Assembly: GCA_022457155.1 (NCBI GenBank)
Contig: JAJGOT010000239.1
Location: 627,001-691,000, forward strand
Direction of reading: 5' to 3'
Length of the DNA: 64,000 nucleotides
Origin: Cladopsammia gracilis
Lineage: Eukaryota; Cnidaria; Anthozoa; Scleractinia; Dendrophylliidae
Shown here piece after piece: positions 22,001 through 31,730 of this stretch. The first letter of the stretch is position 1, and each line of letters begins with the position of its first letter. The notes beneath the pieces are model-generated. The model had not been told where the DNA came from. It made no database searches and saw only the letters and a program-made list of their open reading frames with translations. The translations under genes were made by a program, and so were the position numbers.

Positions 22001-23332
22001 AGCCAATCAGTATGCATTGCAGTATCAGTATGCCCTACTTAGGGCGACAAATAACGATGATACCCAAACTTGTAAAGTTCTGGTTGTTACACCAGTATAA
22101 GTTGACATGATTCAAACAATGCTGCACGGACTAAAGTACAACGGGTTTGTTTTACTTCATGATGACAATAGCTCGAGGATTTTGATAATCGTAATCACCA
22201 TAACCAGACTGTAGGTTTTGACAAGTGACCGGCAATTTTGTCTCCAACAATTCAGCTCGGATATAGAACGTCGTGAGATGACACTGTATAGAGCGTTTTC
22301 ACTCACGTGACCAGCGGCCATATTGGTTTACTGAAACAAAAGAAAATGTTTGCATAAAAATAGAGTTCAATTCCCGGAGGATTGTGTTGTTCGGGCGATC
22401 AGTGCTCATAATGATAATAAATAAAAGTTTTGAAACTGACCTGTTCACGCGGGCCCGAACACAAGCCAGGGACGCGCAGTAATAATGACTCATTCATAAA
22501 ACAACACGCGGAGGCGACCAACCATGACATACACCCAAACTATGTTCAGATTCTGGAGAGGGGTGTAAACAACTTGTCCAAACGTTTATTCTTAGAATCG
22601 TGGCATTCAACCATCGACCCTAATTGTGTCAACGAACGGAAGCCATTCCCAAGAGTATACCTACCAATTGTCAAGGATTTTAAATAACTTGTTTCCCACA
22701 AAAAGAACATTCATTCTCTGATGAAGGCCGCAGTGAGCGACCGAAAATTTAGAAAAACTTTTAAACTTTTTATAAAATTTTTAACAGGCCAGTTTCAAAA
22801 CTTTTATTTATTATCATCCCGGAGGATTGGTTTGATACACCAATATGGCCACCGTTTCTTTGTTTTGGAACACCAATATGGCCGCCGTGACGTCAGATGA
22901 AAACGCTCTATAGAGGTAATCTAGGGCCATGCCCATGCTAATGCGAAATTTGTAAACGTCCTTTTTGCTTGGAGAACAAATCAACATTTTTGTGCTGACA
23001 ATAGGCAAAAATGCATTAGTGTGGTGAGGGAAAACTTATGATACGTTTTCTATGCGAAGTGCTCGAAAAAAAAAAACCCAAAAGGGCTGGATTGTAAATA
23101 ATTTGTACCAGTTATTATTGATATAATAGTAAATATAAGTATCAATCTCTCTCTTTCCCACCAGGAGCTCGAGCCTCCATTCTGTATTCACAGCGCGGGG
23201 ATTGAGGATAGGCTCCCTTCTGCCAGCACATGCATGAACTTGTTAAAATTACCAGAGTACTTAGATGACGAAACCATGAGGGAAAAGTTGTTATACGCCG
23301 TGGAATCTGGTGCTGGATTCGAACTGAGCTAA
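1081..23332 (+). CDS. UBE3C: HECT-type E3 ubiquitin ligase UBE3C, 3' two thirds (5' end outside window)
   Basis: Family role: a HECT E3 takes ubiquitin from an E2 onto its own Cys and passes it to substrate lysines; UBE3C is proteasome-associated and extends chains on stalled substrates. Exons seen: 1081-1166, 1309-1407, 5812-5898, 6715-6866, 8339-8559, 10043-10147, 10981-11011, 12057-12163, 12677-12818, 14930-15017, 15437-15530, 15893-15955, 16365-16489, 17705-17795, 17906-18004, 18527-18616, 20466-20532, 21717-21847, 23165-23332. All have AG/GT borders and compatible phases, giving 2,046 nt and 681 residues plus stop. UBE3C hallmarks include GVDGGGVFR (14930 exon), [18 protein letters not shown] across the 15893/16365 junction, [31 protein letters not shown] and the C-terminal GFELS. 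The HECT domain starts near in-window residue 343. The catalytic Cys is residue 649, 32 from the end, as in human UBE3C. The start codon and N-terminal IQ region are upstream of the window. Junctions are inferred without transcripts. Confidence 0.95.
1455..1591. repeat. Short foldback element
   Basis: Imperfect inverted ends (ATGGTTTATC... and ...GATAAACCAT) with inner complementary pieces (GGGATGTTGGAA / TTCCAACATCCC) flank about 80 bp. No coding capacity. It lies in the UBE3C intron after the 1309-1407 exon. Confidence 0.65.
1625..2017 (+). repeat. Foldback repeat, first of an inverted pair with 39,112-39,515
   Basis: Arms near 1625-1690 and 1738-1799 are reverse complements (AATTTACACCGG ... 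CCGGTGTAAATT) around a CACGAGGCGCAGCCGAGTG loop. A further 220-bp body follows (GTTACAAAACGTGACAGC, CAATCAGATTGCGAG). The same arrangement reappears reverse-complemented near 39.1-39.5 kb, so this is a family-level element rather than a chance palindrome. No ORF. Confidence 0.8.
2398..2900 (+). pseudogene. Non-LTR retrotransposon RT C-terminal fragment
   Basis: An open frame encodes [14 protein letters not shown], then [13 protein letters not shown] and [20 protein letters not shown]. This is the thumb/C-terminal part of reverse transcriptase in CR1/L2-type LINEs. The frame ends at 2799, but the homologous reading continues in another frame ([17 protein letters not shown]), so a frameshift lies around 2770-2785. 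It is a dead fragment in a UBE3C intron. The clade is inferred from motif style. Confidence 0.8.
3053..3236. repeat. MITE, CTATAGAGCGT...family (copy 1)
   Basis: It begins TATAGAGCGTATGCACTCACGTG and ends ATGTGCATACGCTCTATAG, so the ends are inverted repeats. The middle holds two short repeats (CACCAACATGGCCGCCGT and CACCAATATGGCCGCCGT). Related copies lie at 11,699-11,880 and 22,286-22,914. No coding capacity. Confidence 0.75.
3851..4243 (+). pseudogene. Possible Helitron-type protein fragment
   Basis: A 130-codon open frame without a clear start reads ...[21 protein letters not shown], then a Ser/Asn/Gln-rich stretch, then [20 protein letters not shown]. The KVVQAANWL and EIPAGVT pieces recall the N-terminal region of Helitron helicase proteins (the 'KV..AL.WL..NNPLY' domain and 'PAGVTDTM' linker). 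That resemblance is from memory and weak. It sits in a UBE3C intron between LINE remnants, so a transposon relic is more likely than a host exon. Confidence 0.35.
5105..5452 (+). pseudogene. LINE 3' end: RT C-terminus plus (CATTA)n/(CGTTA)n tail
   Basis: The frame 5105-5311 encodes [20 protein letters not shown], then [21 protein letters not shown], the classic C-terminal end of CR1/L2-type RT ORFs. It is followed by a ~80-bp UTR, AATAAAGTTTGACATTAC, and a pentamer array at 5391-5452. The array starts as CATTA and switches to CGTTA. A microsatellite 3' tail in place of poly(A) is typical of these LINEs. The copy is 5'-truncated. Confidence 0.85.
6166..6359. repeat. MITE with TAGGCCATTTGCACGATGACG ends
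   Basis: Left end CCAAATAGGCCATTTGCACG and right end CGTGCAAATGGCCTATTTG are near-perfect inverted repeats of about 45 bp, running on into GATGACGTCATTTGACTACTAC. A TA dinucleotide at each outer edge is consistent with a TA target duplication of Tc1/mariner-like elements. The AT-rich centre is non-coding. Confidence 0.8.
6870..7190 (+). repeat. (CAGT)n / (CAAT CAGT)n microsatellite array
   Basis: About 320 bp of CAGT tetramers with regular CAAT variants start just after the donor of the UBE3C exon ending at 6866. Larger blocks repeat (for example AGTCAATCAGTCAGCCAGTC occurs twice), so the array has grown by longer duplications. The Ser/Gln/Val-rich readings in every frame are artefacts. Confidence 0.95.
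7690..8005. repeat. Foldback element with ATAATTAGATGCATG arms
   Basis: The segment 7691-7723 (TTATGTCCAGCATTGCAGAT...) is the near-exact reverse complement of 7972-8004. The interior is non-coding. The following 8030-8160 segment with repeated TTCCGA motifs resembles 37,430-37,520. Confidence 0.7.
8650..9043 (+). pseudogene. LINE 3' end: RT C-terminus plus (ATT)n tail
   Basis: An open frame reads [20 protein letters not shown], then [17 protein letters not shown]. This is the RT C-terminal motif '..F..LGP.LWN.L....' of non-LTR retrotransposons. A long 3' UTR ends in AATAAAGTTTTTATTATTAT with an ATT microsatellite at about 9,027-9,043. It is 5'-truncated and lies in a UBE3C intron. Confidence 0.8.
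10981..11011 (+). CDS. UBE3C: 31-nt micro-exon of UBE3C
   Basis: The sequence between a T-rich tract ending TTTAACAG and the donor GTAGGT encodes [10 protein letters not shown] plus one base. It joins in phase to the exon ending DPTQ (10147) and to the exon at 12057, whose first two bases complete a Gly codon. Vertebrate UBE3C has a longer linker at this point, so the coral-type protein seems to have a shortened linker, or a further exon was missed in 10148-10980 or 11012-12056. Without this exon the frame does not close, which supports it. Confidence 0.7.
11448..11619. repeat. MITE with AGAAACGAGAAGGAAACTGG arms
   Basis: About 60-bp inverted arms: CCATTCGCCAC, AGAAACGAGAAGGAAACTGG, GCCGAGTGAACTTTCGCA, mirrored at 11,560-11,619. 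They enclose ACTTCTGGGACTGTTACTGGGG and its diverged mirror. No ORF. The element is in a UBE3C intron. Confidence 0.85.
11699..11880. repeat. MITE, CTATAGAGCGT...family (copy 2)
   Basis: It shares the CACTCACGTG left part, the CCACAGGATTA centre and two CACCAA(T/C)ATNGCCGCCGT units with the copies at 3,053 and 22,286. The right end is GACGTCATGTGAAAACACTC. The ends are more diverged than in the other copies. Confidence 0.65.
13080..13480. repeat. Interspersed repeat with GGCCATCTTTGTGCCCC palindrome; inverted partner at 37.5-37.9 kb
   Basis: A short palindrome (GGCCATCTTTGTGCCCC / GGGGCACAAAGATGGCGGCC) is followed by a 330-bp non-coding body ending GACGTCATGTGAAAAC. Nearly the whole segment recurs in reverse orientation at 37,520-37,920, with shared CATACCATGTTAGAAACAGC and CTGAAACTTTCTGTGAAAGA-type stretches. 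Confidence 0.75.
13490..13940 (+). repeat. Minisatellite, ~88-bp unit, five copies
   Basis: The unit reads GTACCATGCAAAAGTACTGC, TGAAGAGGTTTCATTTGAAT, GGTCACAACATAGGATTTCA, TCCACAGACTCAAAAGTTAG. It repeats at spacings of about 88-89 bp, with GTACCATG at 13,592, 13,681, 13,769 and 13,857. A lone diverged unit is at 33,225-33,345. Non-coding. Confidence 0.9.
16496..16700 (+). repeat. GTT/GTC-rich simple repeat
   Basis: Degenerate trinucleotide tract of TTG, TCG and TTA immediately after the donor of the UBE3C exon ending at 16,489. Cys- and Leu/Val-rich readings of the tract are low-complexity artefacts. Confidence 0.85.
18150..18348. repeat. MITE, AATAGGCCATTTCCGAG family (copy 1)
   Basis: Near-perfect hairpin of about 90-bp arms: AATAGGCCATTTCCGAGTTG, CCTTTAGCCTCTCTATCAAA, GCGAGGCTAGGTGCGAAACC. 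It closes on a TGCATGTGAATGA loop. A second copy lies at 31,963-32,161. TA at both edges fits a TA target site. The high arm identity suggests fairly recent activity. Confidence 0.9.
19655..19975 (+). repeat. Minisatellite of GAATTACC / ACATTTGTG units
   Basis: Roughly 320 bp of alternating GGAATTACCGAATTACCACA and TTTGTGTAATTACCACATTT modules, forming a higher-order repeat of about 74 bp. It lies in the UBE3C intron before the exon at 20,466. Peptides such as NYHICGI come from it and are not genes. Confidence 0.95.
20620..20765 (+). repeat. Hexamer minisatellite GTGACC/GAGCGT
   Basis: About 145 bp of GAGCGTGACC, GTGACCGTGA and GTGACTGAGA variants. It starts ~90 bp after the donor ending the UBE3C exon at 20,532. 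The opposite strand reads as an Arg/Ser-rich peptide, which is an artefact. Confidence 0.9.
20964..21566. repeat. TIR element with ATGCTGTGTTCACA ends and internal tandem repeats
   Basis: The left end ATGCTGTGTTCACATC and right end AGTGTGAACACAGCAT are inverted. Near the left end, TAGAGTAAACATGTTT repeats three times. Near the right end, a ~43-bp unit (CAGACTGAACATGTTTCGCT plus CTAGTGTGAACACAGCATTA) repeats about four times, each carrying a copy of the terminal sequence. It is preceded by an 18-base poly-C run. No ORF. Confidence 0.7.
22286..22914. repeat. MITE, CTATAGAGCGT...family (copy 3), split by a retroelement
   Basis: The outer ends are TATAGAGCGTTTTCACTCAC and GATGAAAACGCTCTATA, a clear inverted pair. 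Two ATATGGCC(A/G)CCGT units lie on the right. The element is interrupted between 22,385 and 22,816 by a Penelope-like fragment, with the interrupted sequence duplicated on both sides. Confidence 0.8.
22385..22816 (+). mobile_element. 5'-truncated Penelope-like retroelement with 13-bp target duplication
   Basis: The insert is bounded by TCCCGGAGGATTG at 22,372-22,384 and 22,817-22,829, a target-site duplication. The frame 22,430-22,687 reads [20 protein letters not shown], then [19 protein letters not shown] and [14 protein letters not shown]. This resembles the C-terminal end of Penelope-like element (PLE) polyproteins, after the GIY-YIG endonuclease. The downstream GATGAAGGCCGCAGTGAGCG is also PLE-like. 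A ~30-bp inverted repeat (ATAATAAATAAAAGTTTTGA and its reverse complement) sits near each end. Family assignment is from memory. Confidence 0.65.
23165..23332 (+). CDS. UBE3C: UBE3C terminal exon with HECT catalytic cysteine
   Basis: The exon follows a CT-rich acceptor (ctctctctttcccaccag) and encodes 55 residues plus TAA at 23330-23332. The HECT C-lobe motif [10 protein letters not shown] has its Cys codon TGC at 23231-23233. That residue is the ubiquitin thioester acceptor in HECT ligases. The C-terminal GFELS matches the conserved UBE3C tail. An active ligase is therefore expected. Confidence 0.95.
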   Translation, partial: ELEPPFCIHSAGIEDRLPSASTCMNLLKLPEYLDDETMREKLLYAVESGAGFELS

Positions 23333-24060
23333 GTTCGGTATACATTGTGCCATCACTCTTGGCAACTGGGACACGTCGCTTTTGGATTTCGATTTGAGCT
23401 TGTTTAAGAATGGACCGATGTCGTACTCATAGCCTCGTGTTCTCCTTTTCCAGCACCCGTAAGATTATCTTAGTGGCTAGTACTGCGACAAAAATGTCCG
23501 CATTAGTGAAGAACGATTCTAGCTGGATCAACTAGACAATTTTATATGTTAAAATGCGTTTTACCCAAGAATGAGAGGTAGGAAGAAAAAAAATCAGATT
23601 GTTAACTTCTGACCTACTTGTCAGTCGCAAATGTTAATGCAAACCGTCACTTAAACGTTTACCGAAGGGTTTTCTCCCTCGTCCAGCTTAGGTTGCCCGT
23701 AGTACCCAGAGCCCGTGGTATTCGATATCAGCGCTCGGCGTATTCATGCGCACACAAGCCTTATTTATTGGCTAACAGTATGCAAGACAGTTATTATGAA
23801 CTCGTTCCACTGGGCAATTTTGAATATTATACATGTAGTCATGCGTTTTACTGGAGATTTATTGACTTGACAGTGAAAGTTTAGAATTGTATATAAAACG
23901 GATGAAAACTTCTGCCCTACTATATAGTCAGAATAGCATGAATCGTAGTCTGTATCTGTTAATACAGACTGTCACTTGACAGTTGACACAAATTTGTTGA
24001 CCTAATTGTTCTAGAAAATAAATTGAATAGGAAGAAGAGTGATGACGAAATCTAAATAAA
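23333..24060 (+). promoter_or_regulatory. UBE3C: UBE3C 3' UTR with poly(A) signals
   Basis: After the TAA stop there is no long frame in register. Candidate AATAAA hexamers lie at 24017-24022 and 24055-24060. The exact cleavage site cannot be seen. Confidence 0.5.
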
Positions 24061-26412
24061 CAGGCAGCGGCAGCATGTTTGCAAGATAGGTTATTTAATA
24101 GGAGGGATCTTTAAATTCTGCCTGTAGAAGGCCAGTCTACATTCTGTGTTAAAATACCGCGCCGAAGATACGCCAAAGGCTTTCAAAATCTACGCCAAGG
24201 AGCGAAGTTCTATGAAACCTAAAGAATGAATCAATCAACGAACACATGCCAGAATACACCAAAGACTAGTTCCTTAGTGTTCCACAGCCTTTTGAAACCC
24301 AATCCGAAGATCTTCGGCATTACCCACACGGAATGCTGACTGGGTAGAAGGGAAATGAATGCTTCAAACCCAACAGTGATAACAAAGCCTTTACTCACCC
24401 ATCCAAATATGGGCAATAAAACAAGGGACAAGATGTTTCTCATCGCACTTTAACCGTTTTACCTTTTATGAATACCGAATATTAACAGTTATTCTTCTTC
24501 TATGTACGCGTTATGGAATATCTCTGAAATAATCGTATGGCATGACATTTTTTCCGGGTTTTGTATTGTGTATTTCACATTCTCGCCAAAAAAAAAAATA
24601 CCACTGCAAAACCATTTTCCCGCAAAAATTTACTCCACCTTCGAGATACTCGATACCGTTATAAATCCCCTACAAAAAAATAATTTTTTTTTTTAAGTCT
24701 CACAAAATCGTCAATTCACAAATTGAAACTCTCTCAAATGTTTCATGCCATGCTGATTGTTTGCCGACATAAAAATGACGAAGAAAATGAAATATTCATT
24801 TGTGTTTCCTCTGTAAACTGAACAGTAGTATCTGGATCGCAGAGGACTTTCTACTCACATATCTGGCCCTAACGTTTTCTGAAAACAAATCGTGCGCTGG
24901 CGAGAACGTTTCGAGTCTTGACCCTTGACCGGGAATATTAAAGGCCCAGTATCACCCAAAATGCATTGCGCGCCCAATAACTCGACGATTGAATTTAACG
25001 CAGTCAAAAATTCCCGAAAGAGCCAATCACGAGCGAGCTCGTCATTTGAAAACAAAACCAAAGGAAAGCAAAGCCCAATGGGTGATACTGGGCCTTTAAA
25101 ATTCGCGACGCATTTTTAACGCAATAATTTGCTGTGGTAACGTGTTGCAAGTTTTTGAAGCACCTTCAACATGTTGCGAATATTGTAATATTCGCTGTTA
25201 CACTTTGTCAACGTTTAACCCAAAATGTGCGAAGTATTGTTGCGTTATTATTAATAAAATATTATAAATTGAAATTATGCAACCGGTGCACAATATGATA
25301 CAGTCAATGGTTAAATTCATGTTTTAAACTACACTGATCGGCAGTGTAATTCCACGCAGAAAAACACACAAAAATCGACACGTAACCCCAATATTCCAGC
25401 ACCGTTTCGGTACGAGCTATAATATAATGCTCCACATCATCTGTATATTGTCGCGTAAATGATCCATGTGTGATCATCAACCCACCATCTCTGCTTAAAC
25501 TTTTGATTGTTATAGTAATAAGAGACTTCGGTGACTAATTTCCAAGGCACAAAGGAGCTCTTTAGACCGGCCTTAACAAACCTTCATCTTGATCGGTGGT
25601 CGGTGATTTTCTAGACGGAAAAAACATCGCCGTGAGGCCGTTTTGCCGTACTTGCTCGCGTATACGCGAGCTTTCGATGAAGACTTCGAACATTTTTCAC
25701 TTTTCATGGTTTCTATGTCCCGAAGTCGGAGCAACAAGTCGGAGCCATTCTTGACTTTCTCTTACTTCGGCGAAGATTGTCTCCATTCGCTCGTCGAGTT
25801 GTCTGGCGTCATGACTAAACATATTCGCATTGTACCCTTTGCTATCAGCCCTGCTCGTTCGTACAAGCACCTTTATGTTAGCAATTTCTGCACATTCCTT
25901 AAGTTATATTTTCTTGTCAAATTCGGGAAAGCTATCCGCTAAAGAGACACTCTGAAGTGACAGGTACGAATCTGGATGGGGACTTTTAGATTTTCAATTT
26001 AACAATTAAAACATGAACGGTGGATGTTTTAATCATAACAAAAAAAAAATATTAATGTCGACTTTACTTTATATAATTCTCACTAAGATAGATGTCCGAT
26101 CTCCTACCCAAACAAACGCCCCAGAAGTCACAATTGGGTACCAAAAATTCCGCCAAATTAGAGGCTGGGAAAATGGGTACCCTGTTCAAATAGGGAACCC
26201 TCTTCAAATAGGTTCCCTGGTTCTCCGTGAGGATGTCATTGACGTAGCGCGAAAGTTTCTTTAGAAATTAGCTCCTTTATATATTTTATAAAAGGTAACC
26301 ATACGTAAACTCAATAACACGGCCCACTAGTTTTATTAGTTATAGGTTGCTTCGCCAATCGAAGCGTGAGTAACCTTTGTACATAAAATATATGCACATC
26401 CAACATTTGACG
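24061..26412. other. Intergenic region between convergent UBE3C and alpha-CA 1
   Basis: No gene is recognised. One MITE (24,938-25,099) lies here; the rest is AT-rich unique-looking sequence with short chance frames. A piece at 26,030-26,090 (TTAATGTCGACTTTACTTTATATAATTCTC) resembles 31,830-31,860 next to a tRNA-like SINE head, so it may be a SINE tail. Confidence 0.6.
24938..25099. repeat. MITE with TTAAAGGCCCAGTATCACCC ends
   Basis: The left end TTAAAGGCCCAGTATCACCC and right end GGGTGATACTGGGCCTTTAA are perfect 20-bp inverted repeats. TTAA at the edges suggests a TTAA or TA target. The interior is non-coding. Confidence 0.85.
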
Positions 26413-26416
26413 CTTG

Positions 26417-26417
<1 letters not shown>

Positions 26418-26484
<67 letters not shown>
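26418..26484 (-). repeat. (ATT)n microsatellite with alpha-CA 1 poly(A) signal at its edge
   Basis: A pure ATT tract of about 60 bp. Read on the minus strand it ends AATAATAAAAC, giving an AATAAA hexamer at 26,418-26,423, about 140 bp past the stop codon of alpha-CA copy 1. This is a plausible poly(A) signal. Confidence 0.5.
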
Positions 26485-26485
<1 letters not shown>

Positions 26486-26562
26486 CCATGTACGACAAAA
26501 CAATAACATTAATATCACTACTTGTGTTGTGAGGTACATTTGATCTCTTGATAATCTGATCC

Positions 26563-29500
26563 TCATACTGAGTATGAAGATACAGTACGGCCGTTCAGGG
26601 GTTGCGTGGGCCGGAAGTTGTCACACAGGGAGTGGTGATCATGGTTTTTAAGATGTCTCATGGCTCCAAACTGAAAGAACAACGAATCATGAATTGTTTA
26701 GTTTGTAGATGGACTGTGGTGTTACGTCAGTGGGAGAGTGAAACATTTGGTGTTATGAGTTGATAAGGCGAGTTGACCACCGTAAAGCGATTCAAAAGAT
26801 AAAGTAATTGCGAGCGCTAGCTCTTCAGAGTAATTCGATTCGCCTGTTACAACCCCACCCCACCCCACCCCCTTGGGTTTTCGCGATGTTACAATATGTC
26901 AGAAATATTTTACCTCTAACAGATAGCCTCAACCTCGTTCCCAGGGTCTCTCTTCTTCCTGCCCCCTGGAGCGGGAAGCGGGGCGGGAAGAAGAGAGACC
27001 CTGGGAACGAGGTTGACATAGCCTGTGATGTGCAACCTCGTTCTCAGGGCCTTCCCCTTCTCATCCCCTGGAGCGAGAGAGAGAGAAAGACCCTGGCACA
27101 GGCCGTTCACGTGTCTACCAGAATAAAAAAATTTCCACGTGGGGTTCCTGTTTCTGGAAGTTTGTCGCCCAAAATTTTTGTCAATATCAAAACAAGGCTG
27201 GCTTCGGCGGTTGAGATCCGCCATGTTTCATAGCAGCCTTGACTTTGCGATCATAAATAGCTACTGGAACATAAATCTCAAACCAAAAAAGTCAAGTGCT
27301 TGGAAGCAATTTACTCTGGAAGAGATACCATCGGTCTACTGCCAACAGGATACGGAAAAACGATCATCTTTTACCCGGACTTTTCTTACTTGGACCAGAT
27401 AAGAAGAAATAAAGAGGGAAAAGTCAAAGCGGCTATATCCATAATGTAAAAAAGGCCAAAAACAGCGACAATCTAGAGCTGGATGAGACGAGCGAGACGA
27501 ACTCTTCGTGGCTAAAAGTTGCAAAATACGATATAATTTTCTTACGCAGTTGTGCGCAGCGCGCAATTATTCTTCGCAAACAAATTCTTGGAGTGCGAGG
27601 TATCTCCTACAGACTTGCAAGTGGCTTTTTTTTCTTTTTTTTTTTTTTTTTTTTGCAATTTGGCGTCAGAATATTCGACATTTGACCTCAAAACAAATCT
27701 ATAATTTTTATGCAAATACTCTCCGTTCACTGGTAGGCTAAGTCAACCAAACTCCCGACTTGGCAGCCCTTCCCTAAATGTTTTCTTTGGTAGTCTCTCA
27801 GATTCTGGGAGACACGTGACCAGCCTTCCCTGGACGGGAAGGAGAAGACCCTGGAAACGAAGTTGTGTGACGTGCTCTACAAGACAAGGTAAATATTACG
27901 TTGTAGCGCTGCTGGATTTCCCTGACGTCATCGAAAATGGGCGCCAAGATGGCCGCTATCTTGGATTTTACTAAGAATTCAAACTTATCGGGAAAATGCG
28001 GAAATTGTTTGCCGGAGTTGCAAAATAAGATACAATTTTACATTTTGATGCTGTTGGTAGCATTTACATGCAATATGTCTTTTTTTTTTACCGATAAAAA
28101 GGTGAAAACACGCATTTTCATTCAAAATTGTCTTGACCTCATGCTGCTTAATCTCGTTTCAATAGCCTGTTTTACAATAACTGTGCGAATTCTCGCGCGC
28201 TGATTGGCTAATTTTTATTATCAATAAGAGTACAGACGGATAAAACGATAAAACTGACGCCATCAGCGAAGGTTTTTTCCAAACTTGTCAGCGCTACGTT
28301 TTTCGTGGCGAGAATTCTTTCACAAATCCAGAATTATTCAATGAGAAAATCGTCCAAAATAGATGAGATGAACCTCAAGAAGCTAAAACACAACCTTAAA
28401 GCGGAAAGATGAAGATGTTTGTTGAGAATCCAGACCTGAAAATTGGCGGTGAGCAGGATTATAGTGCTGTCGCTGAAATAAGCTTTACCGGAGGTGAACT
28501 GAACCGTGTTTCAACGGATTATTTGAGAAAAATTTTAACCGGAATAAAGGTTAGTTTCAAAATTCTAATTTTTCTATGTGTTTCTGACTTACTGTACTCA
28601 AACTTTTAATTTACGAGCCCGTGTTTCTCCGAATTATGGCTGTGAAATTCTGGTTTTGTGGCGATCGCATCTTGCATTTCCTTCCTTCGTTTCAACATCA
28701 GTTTTGGCGTTTTGTTATTGTAAAAAACAAATTGACGTCAGTTTTTATGCGTCTGTCCTCTTATTGATGATAAAATTCGTCATAACATTGTCAAAGTTTG
28801 CTGTGGATCCACTCGCCTGCGGCCCGTGGATCCACAGCACTTTGACAATGTTATGACGAATTTTATCATCAATAAGAGGACAGACGCATAAAAAACTGAC
28901 GTCAATTTGTTAATTTGCAGTTCGAGGCGGGTGGGGGAACTCCTACAGAAAAGTGACGAAATTGTTCGTCCTTCCTATGGAAATCCACCCTTCCCTGGAG
29001 ATTCCGTCCTTACCACATTTTGCTGAACTGCAATAGGAGATTTCAGCACAATCCAACTCACAGACTGGTAGCAGGGTGGAGTAGTCAGTGATCCCTTGTA
29101 TGAGAAGAAAGATGCCTTCGTCAAGTCTTGCAACGCAGGCACCAGTTTGTAAAGGTTCAAGTTGTTCACTGCAGCACTAGTACCTGTGAATCAAAAGCAA
29201 CAGCCCTATGGTTTTTGTAATGATCGAATAGCCCACGTTTAATGTATCAAAAATTATAATATATACGACTCCAAAGTTTCTTGACAAGCTCTCTAAATAT
29301 TTGTGTTTTTGGGCAGACGAGCACTCCGTACAATATTTTTACTACTTACAATACAATACTTCCTTACGATACGATTCTTACACTACTTTGTTCCATAATT
29401 GGTTCTTCATTATACACCTATTTTATTTTGACCTTATTTTTAACCCTTCGGACCCATTTTCAACCTTTCGTACCTTATTTTTTGAGTAAAAATAGAACTC

Positions 29501-30117
29501 GACGCTTCCAACCTCATTTTCTGAGCAAAATAAAATAAAATAAACCTAACCCTTCCAACATCGGACCTTAAGACCTTCCTGCAGTTCCGCCACTTCATTT
29601 CTATGACGTTTTAGCAGTGAATTGTGCTATGTTATTATTCTAAAACAAGATACTTATCGCGCTCTGATTTCGTCAAAACGAAACACTTGAATTGGTTCTT
29701 TTCTTTAACTCAGTCAATAAAAAGGGAGATTCTTGTAGTGTAAGAAAAATAATTGGTGAGACACTACTGAACTTTGGTATTTTTAATTAACCAGAGTTGC
29801 CACGGCGTCAGAGAAAATGATTAGATTCCCTTTTGTTTTCTACTCCACTCTCGACAGAATATTTATCGTGAAAAAATGTAGTTCATGTTGTTAATCAATA
29901 CAATAGTTAACCTTACCTGCCTTGCTTATTTTCTCTATTGAATGATAAATCTTTTCAAACGCAGGATTTTCCACTATCGGTTTACTCTGTAAACAAAATG
30001 GCATTGAACATTTGAATTGTGAAAGAAACAGTTTATATTTACTTGTTTGCACGTAATCTAGTCCTTCAATAAATAAAATGATCTGTGTGCACACAAGACA
30101 AAAACAATAAAAATAAC

Positions 30118-30151
<34 letters not shown>

Positions 30152-31699
30152 TTGAATAAAGATAAGTCTATGCAATTTAGAGGTGAGATCGCCTTTGAGC
30201 AAACTTGCCATACATGTCCAGTTAGTTGCTTTAGTAACCCAATCCATGGATAAATAATAATTTTACAGTAGTTGCTCGACTTGTCTTCACAGGGCGCACC
30301 ATCCCAACTTTAACCCTATTCAGCCTGAGCTTTTTTTGGAGTTTCTGAGCGGGGGGGGGGGGGGGGGAGGGCACATTGTGCCACCCCTTCGTAACTTCAA
30401 GAACATTGAAGCTATGACAATGAAACCTAGAGGGTACATAGTACGTCCAAAACTGTCTCCTTTGCGGTCCGCACAATGGAACGATGCCGTCATATGACGT
30501 AGTTATTAGGTAATTAGTTATGCGGCCGCCATCTTGGATTCCTGAATTTTTTAAAATCTCTTAAAAACCGTCCAAATTCACCCAAAATTAATGAAAACCA
30601 ATAAATAAACGCTAAATGACGTAAAAATACAAAGGTATACCAATAAACATTGTTTTTCTTCGTGCAAAGGTATAAATATGCAAATTTCAAAAACATCGTT
30701 GTCAAAATCTTGTTGCCATGGAAACATCAAGTCACGTGATCAAAAAATTGTCATATGAAATTGTTGCCAGATAAATGTTAGGAAAATCCACAAAGTTTGA
30801 TGGCGTATGGATACATATTAAGGAAGTTATGAATGTTGAAATTTAGCGCGGGCACTTTGTGCCCCCCCCCCCCCCCCTCCAAGGCCAAATAGGGTTTCAC
30901 GACTTGATACTTCACTAAATCATTTCCATAGCGCTTACTGACAACAAGATTTTGTTGAAATAACAACAAACAACAACAAACAAAACTTTACACATTACTT
31001 AAATTACTAAAAGTAAAACTGATAAACTGCTTAGAACTAATAAGAAACTAATACCCCATTCACACCAACGGTTAAACATGTTCAAATGTTGTTTAGTTTA
31101 ACTACGTTTTTAGCCTGTATCTTGAACGTTTTTAAATGTATATAAGTCATACTGGAATGGTAATAAAAGTCAATAAAGTTGCTTTTAGTAAAGATTTTAC
31201 TAAATCTATATGGCAAAGCTATGAACCGGAGTACACAGTCGTGACAAGAGGAAAACGGTTAGCATGCGATTCCATCCACCAACACCACCTCGGACGCCTT
31301 ATTGAGACTTATATAACGGAGTTACTGCTTAGCTTTCAGTAAGGTTAAGGTTAGCAGTTTATATAGTTAAATTTAGGCCTAAACAACCCCAGAAACGAGA
31401 TGGTACCCTGGTACGGTAGGCTATTTGCCACGAATTACCACCTTATTACCCATAATCTCCTCCCGTACGGCCTCGTGGCTCAAGCGGTAGAGCAACGGAA
31501 GATCTAATCCGGAGATCGTGGGTTCGAATCCCACCGAGGTCAAAGATTTTTTTCTTTCCCTTGTGTGGTCCCTCATTTCCTTACTAGGGCTAACGCTCAG
31601 TATAGGGAAATTTATGGGTTTACCTTAGCACTAAAATTTACACACAGAGTTAATTCTCTGATTCCTTGTTTGTATCACCAGTGCTACGTGGCTCAACAT

Positions 31700-31730
<31 letters not shown>

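Noticed and set aside
31469..31541. Functional tRNA gene
   Set aside because: Eight-base anticodon loop, no U33 before an anticodon, and SINE-like surroundings.
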